DNA from: Nageia nagi
Lineage: Eukaryota > Pinophyta
Assembly: GCA_050084985.1 (NCBI GenBank)
Contig: JBITNC010000001.1
Coordinates: 11,284,001 to 11,348,000 of the forward strand
DNA: 64,000 nt
Direction of reading: 5' to 3'
In this document: piece by piece, positions 12,808-23,575 of the stretch
How positions within the stretch are numbered: the first letter of the stretch is position 1
Layout: every line of letters begins with the position of its first letter
The notes under the pieces: generated by a model
Told to the model about the DNA's origin: nothing
The model's database searches: none
The model's input: the letters and a program-made list of their open reading frames with translations, nothing else
Position numbers and translations under genes: made by a program

Positions 12808-13486
12808 TTCCTCCCATGACTCCTTGATAAATAGAGGAAGCCAATTAAATCTTATGGCTTTCCTTATACTCGTTTTGTACCATGATAGAAAATATGGGAA
12901 AGGCTTAAAAGAGGAAATATTTCATTAATATACAACAAATAAATATACATCAATGATTGGATAAGTTATGAGATTTGTAAATTCTATGACAACAAACTCT
13001 CTAACTAACTAATAACTACCTAATGACTCATCATGCTAATAAACCTAAAATAGTAATTAATAATATTTTTGTATAAAAAACATAGTGGATGACATACGTG
13101 AACATAATATCAGTGGGGAACAATCATGGTTAACACATAGATATAAGATAAAACTATATTCTATTCCCAAATAATTGATATGGTTGAGTTTAAAAAGTGT
13201 TGCTCTTGTACCAATCTTGAGATGCACTTGCATCAAACTCTAAAGGTTGGAGAAAAATTGGGAGCTCCTACTCACAAGTATAACAGATCATTGATGCATG
13301 GGTAGCCACTATAAATGAGTTGTACCCATTGATGTCTTCTCTAATAATTGATGTATATTTTTTATTGTATGTTAATGAAATATTTCCTCTTTTAAGCCTT
13401 TCCCATATTTTCTATCATGGTATTAGAGCTAGTATAAGGAAAGCCACAAGATTTAATTGGCTTCCTCTATTTGTGAAGGAGTCCTA
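12808..13486. repeat. Inverted repeat of two LTR-end/primer-site regions
   Basis: The left arm (about 12808-12960) is the reverse complement of the right arm (about 13340-13486), with a spacer of about 380 bp. The right arm reads through an LTR-like end TTTCTATCA into TGGTATTAGAGCT (13418-13430), which resembles an initiator-Met primer-binding site. The left arm carries the same junction in opposite orientation near 12883. This looks like two head-to-head ends of a copia-type or terminal-repeat miniature element. A transcript could fold into a long hairpin. It is repeated at about 57405-58083. Confidence 0.6.
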
Positions 13487-14865
13487 AGAGGAAGAACGTT
13501 AGAAGAGCCAAAGGAGAGCCCTAAAGCCATGAGAATGAGCCAACAAAGCATAGAGTGAGTTGAGCTAATGAAGTTGAGGTAGTTAAGAAGATGTTGTAGT
13601 GAAGAGAAATGACTAGAAGGGCCATCATTGAGACTGCATGTGTTTGTAGTGAAGGAAATAATGTATCACCTTGAGGTGATAGTGTTGTGAATGAGAATTG
13701 CAAGTTTTGTAAATATTTTTGATGTTGCTATGTGAATTTATGTTCATGATAATATTGGACGAAGAGAAATGCTATTGTTGTGTGTTGTGGAGGCTAATGC
13801 TGAAACTTTGTAGACCTTGCGAGTTGACTATGTGACATTTGTAGTCCTAATGAATTGCACCATTTGTAGGATTCATTATTCATTATGTAAGGATGATAAA
13901 CTACATTTTGATAACCCACATCTTGCATTCAAAGATTTTTTAACATGGATGAATGCATGGACTGCACATACTCACACCCTCCTTGGAGACTCTTATTATT
14001 GAAAGCATCTTGAGTGTGAAGTGTAGAAAGGAGGTGGTTGTATGTCCATCTCTTTGTTAATATATGTTTCAGTTGCATAGCATGAATGGAGTATGAAGAG
14101 GATTTCCTTCTGGAAATGAATGATGTGAGGAGCTCTCTCGTGCCAACTTCTAATATTGACTTTTGTGTCAATTCAACCATTTGACAAAATGCTTCTCTAC
14201 TTCCAATATCAACTTCTCTTTTATTTCCTACAACTACCTATAGGATATTGCAAACAACACCTTCATAAGATTGTTAATAAGATCAAATAAAGCTTATAAA
14301 ATATATGTCATTTCTATAGTACTTGAAATACAATATTAATCATATCCAAAAATGATAATATTTTAATCACAATTAATGGGAATTTAAATTAAAATATGAT
14401 ATAATCCATTTGTAAATACTAAAATTTGATTTTTAAAAATTAATAATATATATTGAAAATATTCAGATAATAAAATATATCAGTCAAATGATGACAATTA
14501 GATCTCAAATAATGAATGATATAAAGACATAAACCTAATTAAATCTAGATTTAAAATATAACAAAAACCTATCTTCTTACCTTTCAAGATGAAATGAAGA
14601 ATATAATCTAAGGATTCTCATGATGACCTACTCTTGAATTTATAACCATTCTTTATTTATCGTGCATAGACGCATAGTGCATAAATGTCATACAATATTT
14701 TCTACATAGCGTCGTCCAATCTAGTATATGTTGAAGGGAAACGCTATCTAATGATGAATCAACAATTTTTTTAATTGCATAACAAAATATTTATATAGCA
14801 TCTACACTATATGTTGAAGGAAACACAATCTATTGACTAAGTAAAACAGGAAAAAATGAAACCCA

Positions 14866-15150
14866 TGAAAAGTTACATCTCACATTCGAGTAGGTACTGT
14901 AGAGCACCAGGTGCATTACATTGTCACACTGGACAGTGGTTATCGATACGAATGAACTGATCTCAACAATGAACAAATGAAACACAAGAATGGAGTTCCT
15001 ATACACTGTTTTATTAGTCCTTGTTCTCGTCCAGTAGTAATTCTGTCCAAGGCCAAGCAGATTGCTGCTGGAAATTTGTAGTAAATTCTGTTATCATGCA
15101 TCCAATGTTGCTAATGTAGGGATTACTGTTGTTAATATTAGGCGTAGAAT
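14866..15150 (-). pseudogene. R2R3-MYB 3'-end fragment, copy A
   Basis: The minus strand reads pieces such as NINNSNP, IGCMITEF, NFQQQSAWP and ELLLDENKD. These match the C-terminal part of the MYB pseudogene at 20473-20871 (NINNSNP-like, IGCMFTEF, NFQQQSAWP, ELLLDEDKD). Stops follow DENKD, and no MYB DNA-binding repeat is present nearby. It is a partial, decayed duplicate of the neighbouring MYB locus. The same fragment is at 59465-59749. Confidence 0.65.
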
Positions 15151-15738
15151 TTAACTTTTGAGATTCTGGGCAGACAAGAATTGGAGTGCAGATTGAATGG
15201 CATTTCTTCTCCTTCTGTCGCTGTTGTCTCCACGTGAAGCATAGCTCGACATGGAGTTTTCAACAGGAACTAGTGGGCCAACGATATTAACTAGCAGCAC
15301 AAAGTTATGTCGCCTTTGGGTAGTTTATTGTCTGTATGCTGCTCATAAAAGAAATGGTCCCCTACAAGTCTAAGGCCACATATAATTATGTACTCATATT
15401 TATGATGAGTCATCCTCGTACGTTTAATTTATGACTGGCTAATCCTTTGGAAGTCGGTAAGAATTCGGTAAATCCTTAATACGACTGTAGCTTTAAGTAC
15501 GAGACTATCAATATGAGTACTTAGATTCGTTCCAATGCATTGAATTACGTGCCGTCGATGATATTGATGTGTAGCTTACTTATTTATTGTTGAGACGATT
15601 TATCAGTAAAATTTATAACTAGCAATTGCAATTTTGTTTAATGGGTACGCTCAATATTATGAATGATTTTATTAATAATCTTAACTAATAATTATTTGGT
15701 TTGTAAATTTTTATCTTAAGGCGAAATATCATATTTTT

Positions 15739-16090
15739 AAGGAGATGATATCACAAAAAAATAGTTATCGTGATTCAAGAAAGGTAGAAAAATACTTTAT
15801 TGCACTTTTAAGGAGGTGACGTGAGTGGGTGAGATGAACAACAAAAATATCGTAATACAAAACAATGCAGAAAAATACATTTCTGCACTTTTAGAGAGTG
15901 ATGTGAGCAAGTGACATCAACGACAAAGTTGTCATAGTGCGAAATAAGCATAAAAAGTTCATTTCGTACTTTTGAGGAGGTGATGTCAGTAGCAAAGTTA
16001 TCACGATGTGGAATAAGGTAGAAAAATATGTTCTTACACTTTTAAAAAGGTATCATTAGCAGTAAAGTTATTATAACGTAGAATTACGGG
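15739..16090 (+). repeat. Minisatellite, array 1 (about 4.5 degenerate units of 70-83 bp)
   Basis: Each unit runs roughly AAGGAGGTGATGTCAGCA, then ACAAAGTTATC, then GGTAGAAAAATA, and ends TTGCACTTTT. Unit length varies because some units have an extra 'GTGACATCAACA' insertion. The same family forms array 2 at 17031-17818 and the copy at 60326-60677. Confidence 0.8.
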
Positions 16091-16186
16091 GGTTATGTTA
16101 GTAAGAAATGGTAAATAAGATGTGAGTGCTATGAGGGGGTATTTTCTATATCAATATGATTATCAGTAATTGGTATGTATTTTATA

Positions 16187-16312
16187 AGGGGAGAGGGGAG
16201 GGGTTTTTACCAAAGGGTGGGTTACAAGAGGGGTTAGTAGGGGTGGGGGTTATCAGGAGTGGGGGGTTACCAGGAGGGAAGGGGTTACCACGGGGAAGAG
16301 GGTTTTAGGGGA
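16187..16312 (+). repeat. G-rich tract with multiple G-runs
   Basis: About 126 bp hold more than ten runs of three or more G on the plus strand, with a recurring GGGGTTACC-like core (GGTGGGTTACAA, GGGGGGTTACCAGGAGGG, GGGGTTACCACGGGG). The spacing could allow G-quadruplexes. It is repeated at about 60777-60902. Confidence 0.75.
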
Positions 16313-16403
16313 AATGGTAAAATAGGGGTTGAATGGCATTTTATCTAGTTGGCATACACAAGGGCCTCCTATATGATAATATTATTCTTCTATTTCTCTT
16401 CAA

Positions 16404-17030
16404 TTTTAATATTATAAAATAATTAAAATATTATTCTATTATTTTATTATTGAATTGATTCTAATATATTAAATTAATTTATTAATTTATCTTTTTACAA
16501 AATCAAATTAATTTAAATACATTGGATGAATTTATATGGTTAACTAAGGAATGATGTCTACTATTAATATGGATAGGGTTGTGTTCATCTAAGACATCAT
16601 TGCTATATATTGCAAAGCTTACAAAGTCTTCTTACAACATCTAGCTAAAGAAGAGTACAATGTAGCTATTGTTGGTTAAGAAGAGATCATATTAAGCCTA
16701 GATAAAGAGTGCAAATACAATATTAACTATGTAGTAAAGGTGGAACCCTCTGTCTTTGAGGCCCATATCCAAGTCAACTTTTCTACTATTGAAGAAAATA
16801 TTATACATTGATGAAATGGTAAAACTACTAAGAGGTATTAAAAATTGATTCAATTTTTTTCTATAAAATGGCAAGTTTTTAAAAAGGGTTATTATTATTA
16901 TTATATAGGAGTATACCATGAGGGGTTTAATAAATTAAAATGGAAGGTGGTAAATTTTAAAATAGGTTTTTTTTAATAATCCTATGCACACATGTGTTTT
17001 TGAATGCTTTCTATTAAGAGACCCCCCATG
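16404..17030. other. AT-rich unique stretch, no gene seen
   Basis: This is the sequence just past the end of the duplicated segment. It is AT-rich with ATTATT runs. The 73-codon minus ORF (16698-16919) has no recognisable domain and is not called. Confidence 0.6.
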
Positions 17031-17818
17031 CATAGAATAAGGTAGAAGAATATGTTGTTGCACTTTCAAGGGTTGACATCAGTAACAAAGTTACCACAGT
17101 GTAGAACAAGGAGAAAAAGCACATTCACGCACTTTCAAGGAGGTTATGTCAATTGCAAAATTTTTGTAGTATGGAACAAGGTAGAAAAATATATTATGAT
17201 ACCTTTAAGGAGTTGACCTTAGCAAGCGATGTCAATAGGAAAGTTTTCATGGTGAAAAATAAGGTTAAAAGGTACATTATTGTACTTTCAAGGAGGTGAT
17301 GTAAGCAACAAAGTTATCATGGTATGGCAACATAAGAGATGATATCACTAGCAGAAATCAGTAAAATACATTGTTGCACTTTTAAGGAGGTGACATCAGC
17401 ATGTGATATCAACAACAAAGTTATCATGATATGAAATAAGGCAAAAAATACATAATGATACTTTTAAGGGGGTGACATCAGTAGGTGGCATTAATAACAA
17501 AGTTGCTATGATGTGGAACAAGGCTAAAAAGCATATTGCCACACTTTGAAGGAGGCAATATCAGCAGCAAAGTTTTTATGGTGTAGAACAAGGCAAAAAA
17601 CTATGTTCTTGCACCTTTAAAGAGCTGATGTTAGCAACAAAGTTACTGTAGTACAAAATAAGGTAGAAGAATGTGTTACTATACTTTTGAGAAATGATGT
17701 CACCAGATGACATCAACAACAAAGTTATCGTGATATATAATAAGGAGAAAAAGCATATTACCACACTTTTAAGGAGGTGACACTAGTAACAAAGTTGTCA
17801 CAATGCATAATAAGGCAA
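17031..17818 (+). repeat. Minisatellite, array 2 (about 11 degenerate units)
   Basis: This is the same unit family as 15739-16090: AAGGAGGTGA, CAACAAAGTTATCATG, GGAACAAGG, AAAAATACAT, GCACTTTT. Units are 60-85 bp and strongly diverged. The array stops where an LTR begins at 17819. It is separated from array 1 by about 940 bp of unrelated G-rich and AT-rich sequence. Confidence 0.8.
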
Positions 17819-19935
17819 TGTTAGCATAGAAATTGATTGAATGAATATGATATTAGCAATCAATCAAGTAAAGAAAGTTATATGTATTAGTTTGACAACT
17901 GAATTGTATTGGTGTGGCAACCAAACCGTATTAGTTTGAAGGATAAAGAGTAAAGTTCATGAATCAAGATTAAGCAAAGCGATACCATAATAACTAATTA
18001 ATACACCTTTTCTTAAGAAATACGAAGATACAAGAAGTGAACCAAAGAGTTATTGAGAGGCATCAATCAACACATCACTCATCCATCAAGCATCATAGAT
18101 CCATTGAAATATCACTACTACATATCGACATATTGTATAATGTTTGTCATCCCACCATAGGTGTACTGATTGATAGAATAGGTGTGAGAGCTAAGATATT
18201 AAGAGAAAGCTTAACTGTTTGAATAATATAAATTCTAATTAGATTACTTAGTGTTTATATATTAATAAAAATAAAACCCCTTCTGTGATTCAACTACTAT
18301 CTCATTTTATTCAATATTCAATTTCTATTTTCTAATCGACTCTCGATTGTAGATAAGAATCAAAATTGATTGATCCATCTATCAATAATTCCATTATTGT
18401 GACATCTACAAAATAGGGATTTCAATGATCGGATGGAATGCTGAGTGAAAAATAAAGAGGAAAAAAAAGACACTTGGATGTAGAAAGCCTAAAGTTGAAA
18501 AAGGGAAAAATGGTTGATTTCATGTAAAAGATGAATTATATATTATACTAAAATAATGTTGGAGAAGTATGAAAAAAAGAGATACACATGCAACTATTGT
18601 TCACTTGGATTTCATATAGGTGAGAGATGCATGGGACATAGGTTTCCAATATCGCATACAATATATTTTATAAATAAAGATCCTTATCTCCACCCATATG
18701 AAGTTGTACTCAATGAAATTCACAAAGATTAAGCTCTAAAAAAAATAAAGAAAAAGGAAAGAAAAACTTATAAAGAGGTAAAGATAAAAATGATAAAAGT
18801 TAATAAAGAAGAAGAAGTACAAGAGGCACCTAAAGAAGAGAATTGATGAAGCACTTTAGATTGTTAGAAATGTGTATGCACTTGAAGTAGATTATGACGA
18901 ATTGGATCATGTTATGGAAGAGATAGCAATTGGTTCGCATAGAGTAGGATAGAGTAAGAGCACTAGGGCTACGATTAGAAATTATGATGATGGACCTTAT
19001 ACTAAGACCTATACAGTAAAGGAGATTCTATCGACTTCGAAGAGAACCAAGAAGACAAAAATCCTCCTCTCTTGCCATAATTTACTAAAATCCATTATGA
19101 TTCCCTTATCAAAATAATATCAATTTATCTAAAAGAATCCTTAAGGATAGGTCATTATCTTAAGTTATGGAGGAGATGTTTGTAGAAAATTGATCGACAA
19201 AGTTTAAAAGGGAAACTAAAATAAGGAAGATACTTTTTATATTAAAAAGGATGGAAGAAGTATAAAGAAAAGGAGAGATTAAGAAGTTAGTTTGAAGTAG
19301 AAGAGTAAGAGTAGGATAGGAGAGAGTAGAGTAGGAGATATAAAGAATCTTGATGAATGGTCAACCTTAAGATTAAGAGCAATCGAATTATCGATGTGGT
19401 ATATAGATTGACGAATTACCATCTTTGAGATCGAAGATGAACAATGATAGGATATCTAGGATCAATGAAAAAGCAAGACACCATCAAGCAGATACTGACT
19501 AACGAACTACCACCACAAGAATTGGAGGTGAACCTTGAGGACAATATTCTTGATGAATCGATAAAGATTTCAGTATAGCTGACTAACAATGCTATACCAA
19601 CTGACGACTCACCATCGCCCAAAATGAGAATGAACTATGATTGGACCGGAAGATAGGGACATGATTAATAGAGATTGTGGAGTTAGAAGGTAGTAATTAG
19701 AAGAAATAATTTTGAGAATCTTCCTCTACCTTTATACTCTCTTCGTTCCAAAAATAATATAAAGGAAGTCTCAAGGATGAACCTTAGATTTAAGTTGGAA
19801 AGGATGTTAGTATGGAAATCGATCAATTGAATATGATATTGACGATCAATGAACTAAAGAAAATTATATATATCAATTTTGAAATCGAATTGTATTAGTT
19901 TAACGATTGATAGACTAATACAATAACATTCTACA
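17819..19935 (+). mobile_element. Small degenerate LTR retrotransposon with gag remnant
   Basis: The left LTR is probably 17819-18410 (starts TGTTAGCATAG, ends GACATCTACA). A right copy starts at 19805 (TGTTAGTATGG) after a purine-rich GGAAAGGA and matches for only about 120 bp before diverging, so it is truncated or rearranged. The internal region encodes a zinc-knuckle gag remnant (18589-18630) and then only broken frames. No RT, integrase or protease motif is visible. It is best read as a non-autonomous or internally deleted element. The left LTR end is inferred. Confidence 0.6.
18561..18780 (+). pseudogene. gag zinc-knuckle remnant
   Basis: The plus frame reads KKRYTCNYCSLGFHIGERC and continues to a stop near 18733. 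The cysteines and histidine (codons at 18589-18630) have exact CX2CX4HX4C spacing, the retroviral-type zinc knuckle of nucleocapsid/Gag, which binds element RNA. Downstream sequence is lysine- and glutamate-rich with stops. It lies between the two LTR copies of the element at 17819-19935, which supports a Gag origin. Confidence 0.65.
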
Positions 19936-20365
19936 CTCTAAAATCCTCAAAAGAATACCATTCTAAAATATAAAATAAACTATTATTTTTTTAACTCTTT
20001 ACAACTTAAAGCAGAATAACTTTTGCCCTGTAAGGTAGTCATCCTCAACTATTACTACCTTAACGTATGTTTGTTCAGGTGGTTAGAATCGAACAAATAG
20101 CTTTAGGTTTCCACGGCCAACGTCATATCGTTTTCTATATTGAACCAAATGTGTTGCTCACCCCAAACATAAAAGAACAAGAAAATCATTTTCATGTCCC
20201 ATTGTGTCTAATAGAAATGAAATTAAATTCATAGAGTAGAACAATCTGGCTTTCGAATTCACAACCTACTAATTATATACGAGGAGGCAAAAATGATATG
20301 AGCAATTTAGTACACAGGCCACACACAACAGATTCTCACGAATCACTTACTAAAAAAACAAAAAA
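19936..20365. other. Intergenic, nothing recognised
   Basis: There is no ORF, repeat or RNA that I can support between the truncated LTR and the MYB pseudogene. Confidence 0.5.
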
Positions 20366-20472
20366 ATTGAAACCTATGAAAAGTTACTTCTCACATTGAA
20401 TAGGTACCGTAGAGCACTAGGTGCATTACATTCTCACACTGAAAAATGGTTATCGATAATAATGAATTGATC

Positions 20473-21457
20473 TCAATAATGCACACATGGAACATCAGAA
20501 TGGAGTTCCCATACACTGTTGTAGAAGTCCTTGTCCTCGTCCAGAAGTAATTCTGGAATAGGCCAAGCAGATTGCTGTTGGAAATTTGTACTAAATTCTG
20601 TAAACATGCATCCAATGCTCCTAATGTCGGGATTACTGTTGTTAATAGTAGGTGTAGAAGTGCTATCAGATATATATAGCATTAGATCTGACAAGCCTAT
20701 TTCATGCTCTTGCACATCGTGACCATTATTGGCTCTGTCGCTAGAGTTGCAGGACCCTTTCTCATTAACTGGATTTTTGGCATTAGAACTCACCCCTTCG
20801 ATCCAATCATGAATTATGATCTTCCAGGCTATGGTGATTATGTTTCTCGTGATTGATCCTTTTGTGATCATTTAACGAATGGTCACAGTTCCACTGGTCA
20901 GATGTGCAAGCTGAGCAGGAAAATGAAAGAGGACCAAGGTTGGGTGGGGATTTGTTTCCCTCCTGAATGCCTTGCCTGCATCGGAGTTCCAAAGCTTCAA
21001 AAAAATATCAGAAGGTGGTTTGGCATTGGAATTGGTGTGATTGGCATTCAAGTTACTAGAGGAGGAGAGGCGAGCTTCGCTTCGGTCTTGCGATTTCCCA
21101 CTGAGACATGTGCCTCATGTGAGAGCTCTGAGGGCGTCCCTCGATGTGGGGGCGTGTGTTGAGGTTCGAGTCCCATCCTCACCAGCTTCTTCTTCAGATG
21201 CGTGTTCCACAAATTCTTGACGTTGTTGTCCGTTCTTCCAGGCAACTGTGCTGCTATAGAAAGACCATCTGTAAAAACATGCATACAGAAGAAAAGCACG
21301 TAAGTGGGAGTAGGAATGGAAACTGTTAGCAACTACTTTGATTGTGACAATGGGTGTAGTACTTGTTCCCTAAGATTGCGTGCAGTTGAAGAATAGTCCG
21401 TTCTTCTTGGTGCAAACGTTTCCCCGCTTTATATCAGGTCTCAAATAGTTATCCACC
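20473..21457 (-). pseudogene. R2R3-MYB transcription factor, broken and cut by gap
   Basis: From the gap edge, the minus strand reads NYLRPDIKRGN (end of MYB repeat R2), then in another frame EERTILQLHAILGNKYY (start of R3). After a likely intron ending TTTTTACAG (about 21268) it reads [13 protein letters not shown] and [17 protein letters not shown] (rest of R3), with a one-base insertion at the exon start. A WE-containing motif (HMSQWE in a further frame, about 21100) resembles those after the MYB domain in MIXTA-like members. The C-terminal frame 20473-20871 ends LLLDEDKDFYNSVWELH. Such proteins bind DNA as transcription factors. At least three frame changes indicate a pseudogene or unpolished sequence. 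R2's first part lies in the gap. Confidence 0.8.
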
Positions 21458-21557
21458 NNNNNNNNNNNNNNNNNNNNNNNNNNNNNNNNNNNNNNNNNNN
21501 NNNNNNNNNNNNNNNNNNNNNNNNNNNNNNNNNNNNNNNNNNNNNNNNNNNNNNNNN
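21458..21557. other. Assembly gap, 100 Ns
   Basis: Exactly 100 Ns are present, a common placeholder for a gap of unknown size. A MYB gene is cut on its left edge and a carboxypeptidase gene on its right edge, so real sequence is missing or the join is uncertain. Confidence 0.99.
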
Positions 21558-21769
21558 AAGCATCTGCTGCTGATTCAAAATTGGAACTGAAACAGGTGGT
21601 AGGATGGACTCAAGCATATGGACATGTATTGAATGGCAAGGATCAAACTATGTTAACATTCGCAACTGTGAGAGGAGGAGCACATGAAGTTCCGTATAGT
21701 AATCCTTCTCAGGCATTGACTTTGTTCACAGCTTTTCTTGAAGGAAAGCCATTACCTGGTAGTAAATGA
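21558..21769 (+). CDS. Serine carboxypeptidase-like protein, last exon (5' end lost in gap)
   Basis: The reading frame is open from the gap edge (codon at 21560) to TGA at 21767-21769, about 69 codons. It reads VVGWTQAYG, LTFATVRGGAHEVP and LFTAFLEGKPLPGS, the C-terminal end of peptidase family S10. The His in GGAHEVP (codon 21683-21685) is the catalytic-triad histidine; the Ser and Asp would be encoded in missing upstream exons. Family members act in the vacuole or are secreted, as C-terminal exopeptidases or acyltransferases; the substrate cannot be told from this exon. The frame has no stops or shifts, unlike everything around it, so it may belong to an intact gene. No start codon is visible here. 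Confidence 0.85.
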
Positions 21770-22216
21770 TTTTCACTTGATGCTCATGTTAAGAATGGAG
21801 AGATCTATCTATGTTTGAGTTATTGGTCGAATTGATCAAGTGTTGATCTTGCTGTACCTTGTATCCTATTTCAATTCTCCACATACATACTATGTACTGA
21901 CCCACTACAAGATGATTTATGAAACAGTGAATACAATTGTAATTACATTACTATATTTAACATCTTATTGTCAATCTACTCTTTATTTATTCCATTATAT
22001 CATAACGTAGATTTGATGTTCCAACTTATACAAAAACTAATATGGCTCCAAATAAATTTAATTTATCATGTCCATGAGATGAATCTAATATTATTAATTT
22101 GAAGATGCCATTGTTAATAAAATTTGAGAATACTATAAATAAATTTCATAGTTTGTAACGTTCGCCCACCACCTTGCACAGCCTCTGTCAGACTGCCATA
22201 CATTTTCATCCATCCA
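21770..22216. other. Probable 3' UTR and downstream DNA of the carboxypeptidase gene
   Basis: AT-rich sequence follows the stop codon. No polyadenylation signal can be assigned with confidence, and I see no further gene. Confidence 0.4.
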
Positions 22217-22387
22217 ATGGAGGCAACAACATGGGAATTGTTCTTTCTTATATCACCTTCCGTGTTATCCACTGCCCTTTTAATTTTTAAATCGATGAAA
22301 AAGGATGAGGTGGAAAGCGGAAGGGCACGAATTGCTGCTTCCAAAAAGATCTATGCTATAGGGGAAAGTGATGCGGAGCATTACTGA
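22217..22387 (+). CDS. Possible small membrane-anchored ORF, unknown
   Basis: The 56-codon ORF starts ATG at 22217. It begins MEATTWELFF, has a hydrophobic segment (LISPSVLSTALLIF, residues about 11-24), then a charged tail (KKDEVESGRARIAASKK) ending SDAEHY. It is less AT-rich than its surroundings and lies in otherwise unique DNA. The topology would fit a short single-pass membrane protein or the first exon of a longer gene. I do not recognise a family. It could equally be chance, since nothing else (splice sites, homologous copy) supports it. Confidence 0.25.
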   Translation: MEATTWELFFLISPSVLSTALLIFKSMKKDEVESGRARIAASKKIYAIGESDAEHY

Positions 22388-23029
22388 AAAACAGTCTTGT
22401 AACAGTGACTGCTCGTATGTAACCATTAGTTTGTGAAGTGACAGCTGTGTTGTTCCTTGCAGCTGTGAATTAGTTAGTACCGTGTTCATCTAAAACTAAA
22501 AATAATTAGTAAGGGAAAGGGATCTAAATAGAGGAAAAGATCTCAGGGGGAGGAAAAGGTTCTGGCAGACCATCCAGTCGTCCAGGAATGACTGCAGTAT
22601 AGATTGATGGATGTGAATCTGTATTCTAGGATGAACATGTATGCGGCCATCTCATGTAATGTCATTTGATTTGTTATTTGGTGCTGATTAGAGTTGCAGG
22701 CAATTGAGAAGGCTGCATTGAATTGTATTAGTATACTATCTATATTTTATTTGTAAATCTTTATATTTTGGAGATCCTCCCCTTGCATCTGCATGTCTTC
22801 TTTCTTTCTGTTTTGCTATTGTTTGTGTATTGTTGTCCTTTGGGCAATCTATGCTGTAGACTGTTCAAAAGAATAGATGATCTACATCAGAAAGCCATTC
22901 ATTATTGGATCGACTGGCTCAGAGATACTAACAAGAATTATAAATCTTAACAAAAAGAGTTCTAAGTATATTAATTTAATGGGTTTTGCCATAGATTATA
23001 TTTTCTAGAAAATATATCAATACTCTTGA
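22388..23029. other. Intergenic, nothing recognised
   Basis: The 60-codon ORF at 22768-22950 has a hydrophobic start but no family feature, and I do not call it. No repeat or RNA is seen. Confidence 0.4.
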
Positions 23030-23575
23030 GAACAAATCATTTTTCTTCATAATTTTTTTCATCTTTTATTCTTGAGAGGAAAGAAACAAAATCTTCTTTA
23101 TTGAACCATAGTTCATGGGATGTCCAAGTTTATTTATACCTTTGGAGGAGTCTATTATACAATTTATAAATATGTTTTAAATTCAATATGGAGATGAATT
23201 GGAACATTCATTAAGATATTGAGAATCATAGAAGGAGCAAGAAATTATGTAGAGATTAACAACAAGAAGTGATTTCCAAAGTCTATTAGTCCTCTGAAAA
23301 AAAGATCATTCTTCATTATTAATAAGAAAGAAATACAATCTTCTTTAGTAAGCCTTCGTGCATGGGATGCGTAGGTTTATTTTTATATCTTTGGAAGAGT
23401 CCATAGTAGAATCTACAAAACTTTCTCAAATTATAATATTATTTAGGTTGTATAGGCTTCTAATAGATGAGTTGGAGCATTCATTAAATTGGTTGGAACT
23501 ATAGAAAGAGATATCGACATTTGGAGGAATTTATATAGTGGTTCATATCAAGATGTGTATTCCAAAATCTACTAT
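23030..23575 (+). repeat. Degenerate direct duplication, two units of about 270 bp
   Basis: Blocks shared in order by the two halves include ACAATCTTCTTTA-like, CATGGGATG, AGGTTTATTT-like, TTTGGA(G/A)GAGTC, GAGTTGGA(G/A)CATTCATTAA and TTCCAAA(G/A)TCTA. The halves are strongly diverged, so this is old. No coding is seen. Confidence 0.6.

Larger units (their letters stand above)
11117..16403. other. LARD flank, first copy of duplicated segment
   Basis: This host or older-repeat DNA lies beyond the LARD and recurs at 55713-60992. It holds an inverted repeat (12808-13486), a MYB 3' fragment (14866-15150), a minisatellite (15739-16090) and a G-rich tract (16187-16312), listed separately. Stretches 11120-12800, 13490-14860 and 15150-15735 contain no gene I can support; the short ORFs in them (for example 13521-13703 and 13817-14180) show no family features. 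Confidence 0.7.

Noticed and set aside
20902-21329. Plus-strand ORFs over the MYB pseudogene
   Set aside because: The minus strand clearly encodes MYB repeats; these are its complement frames.
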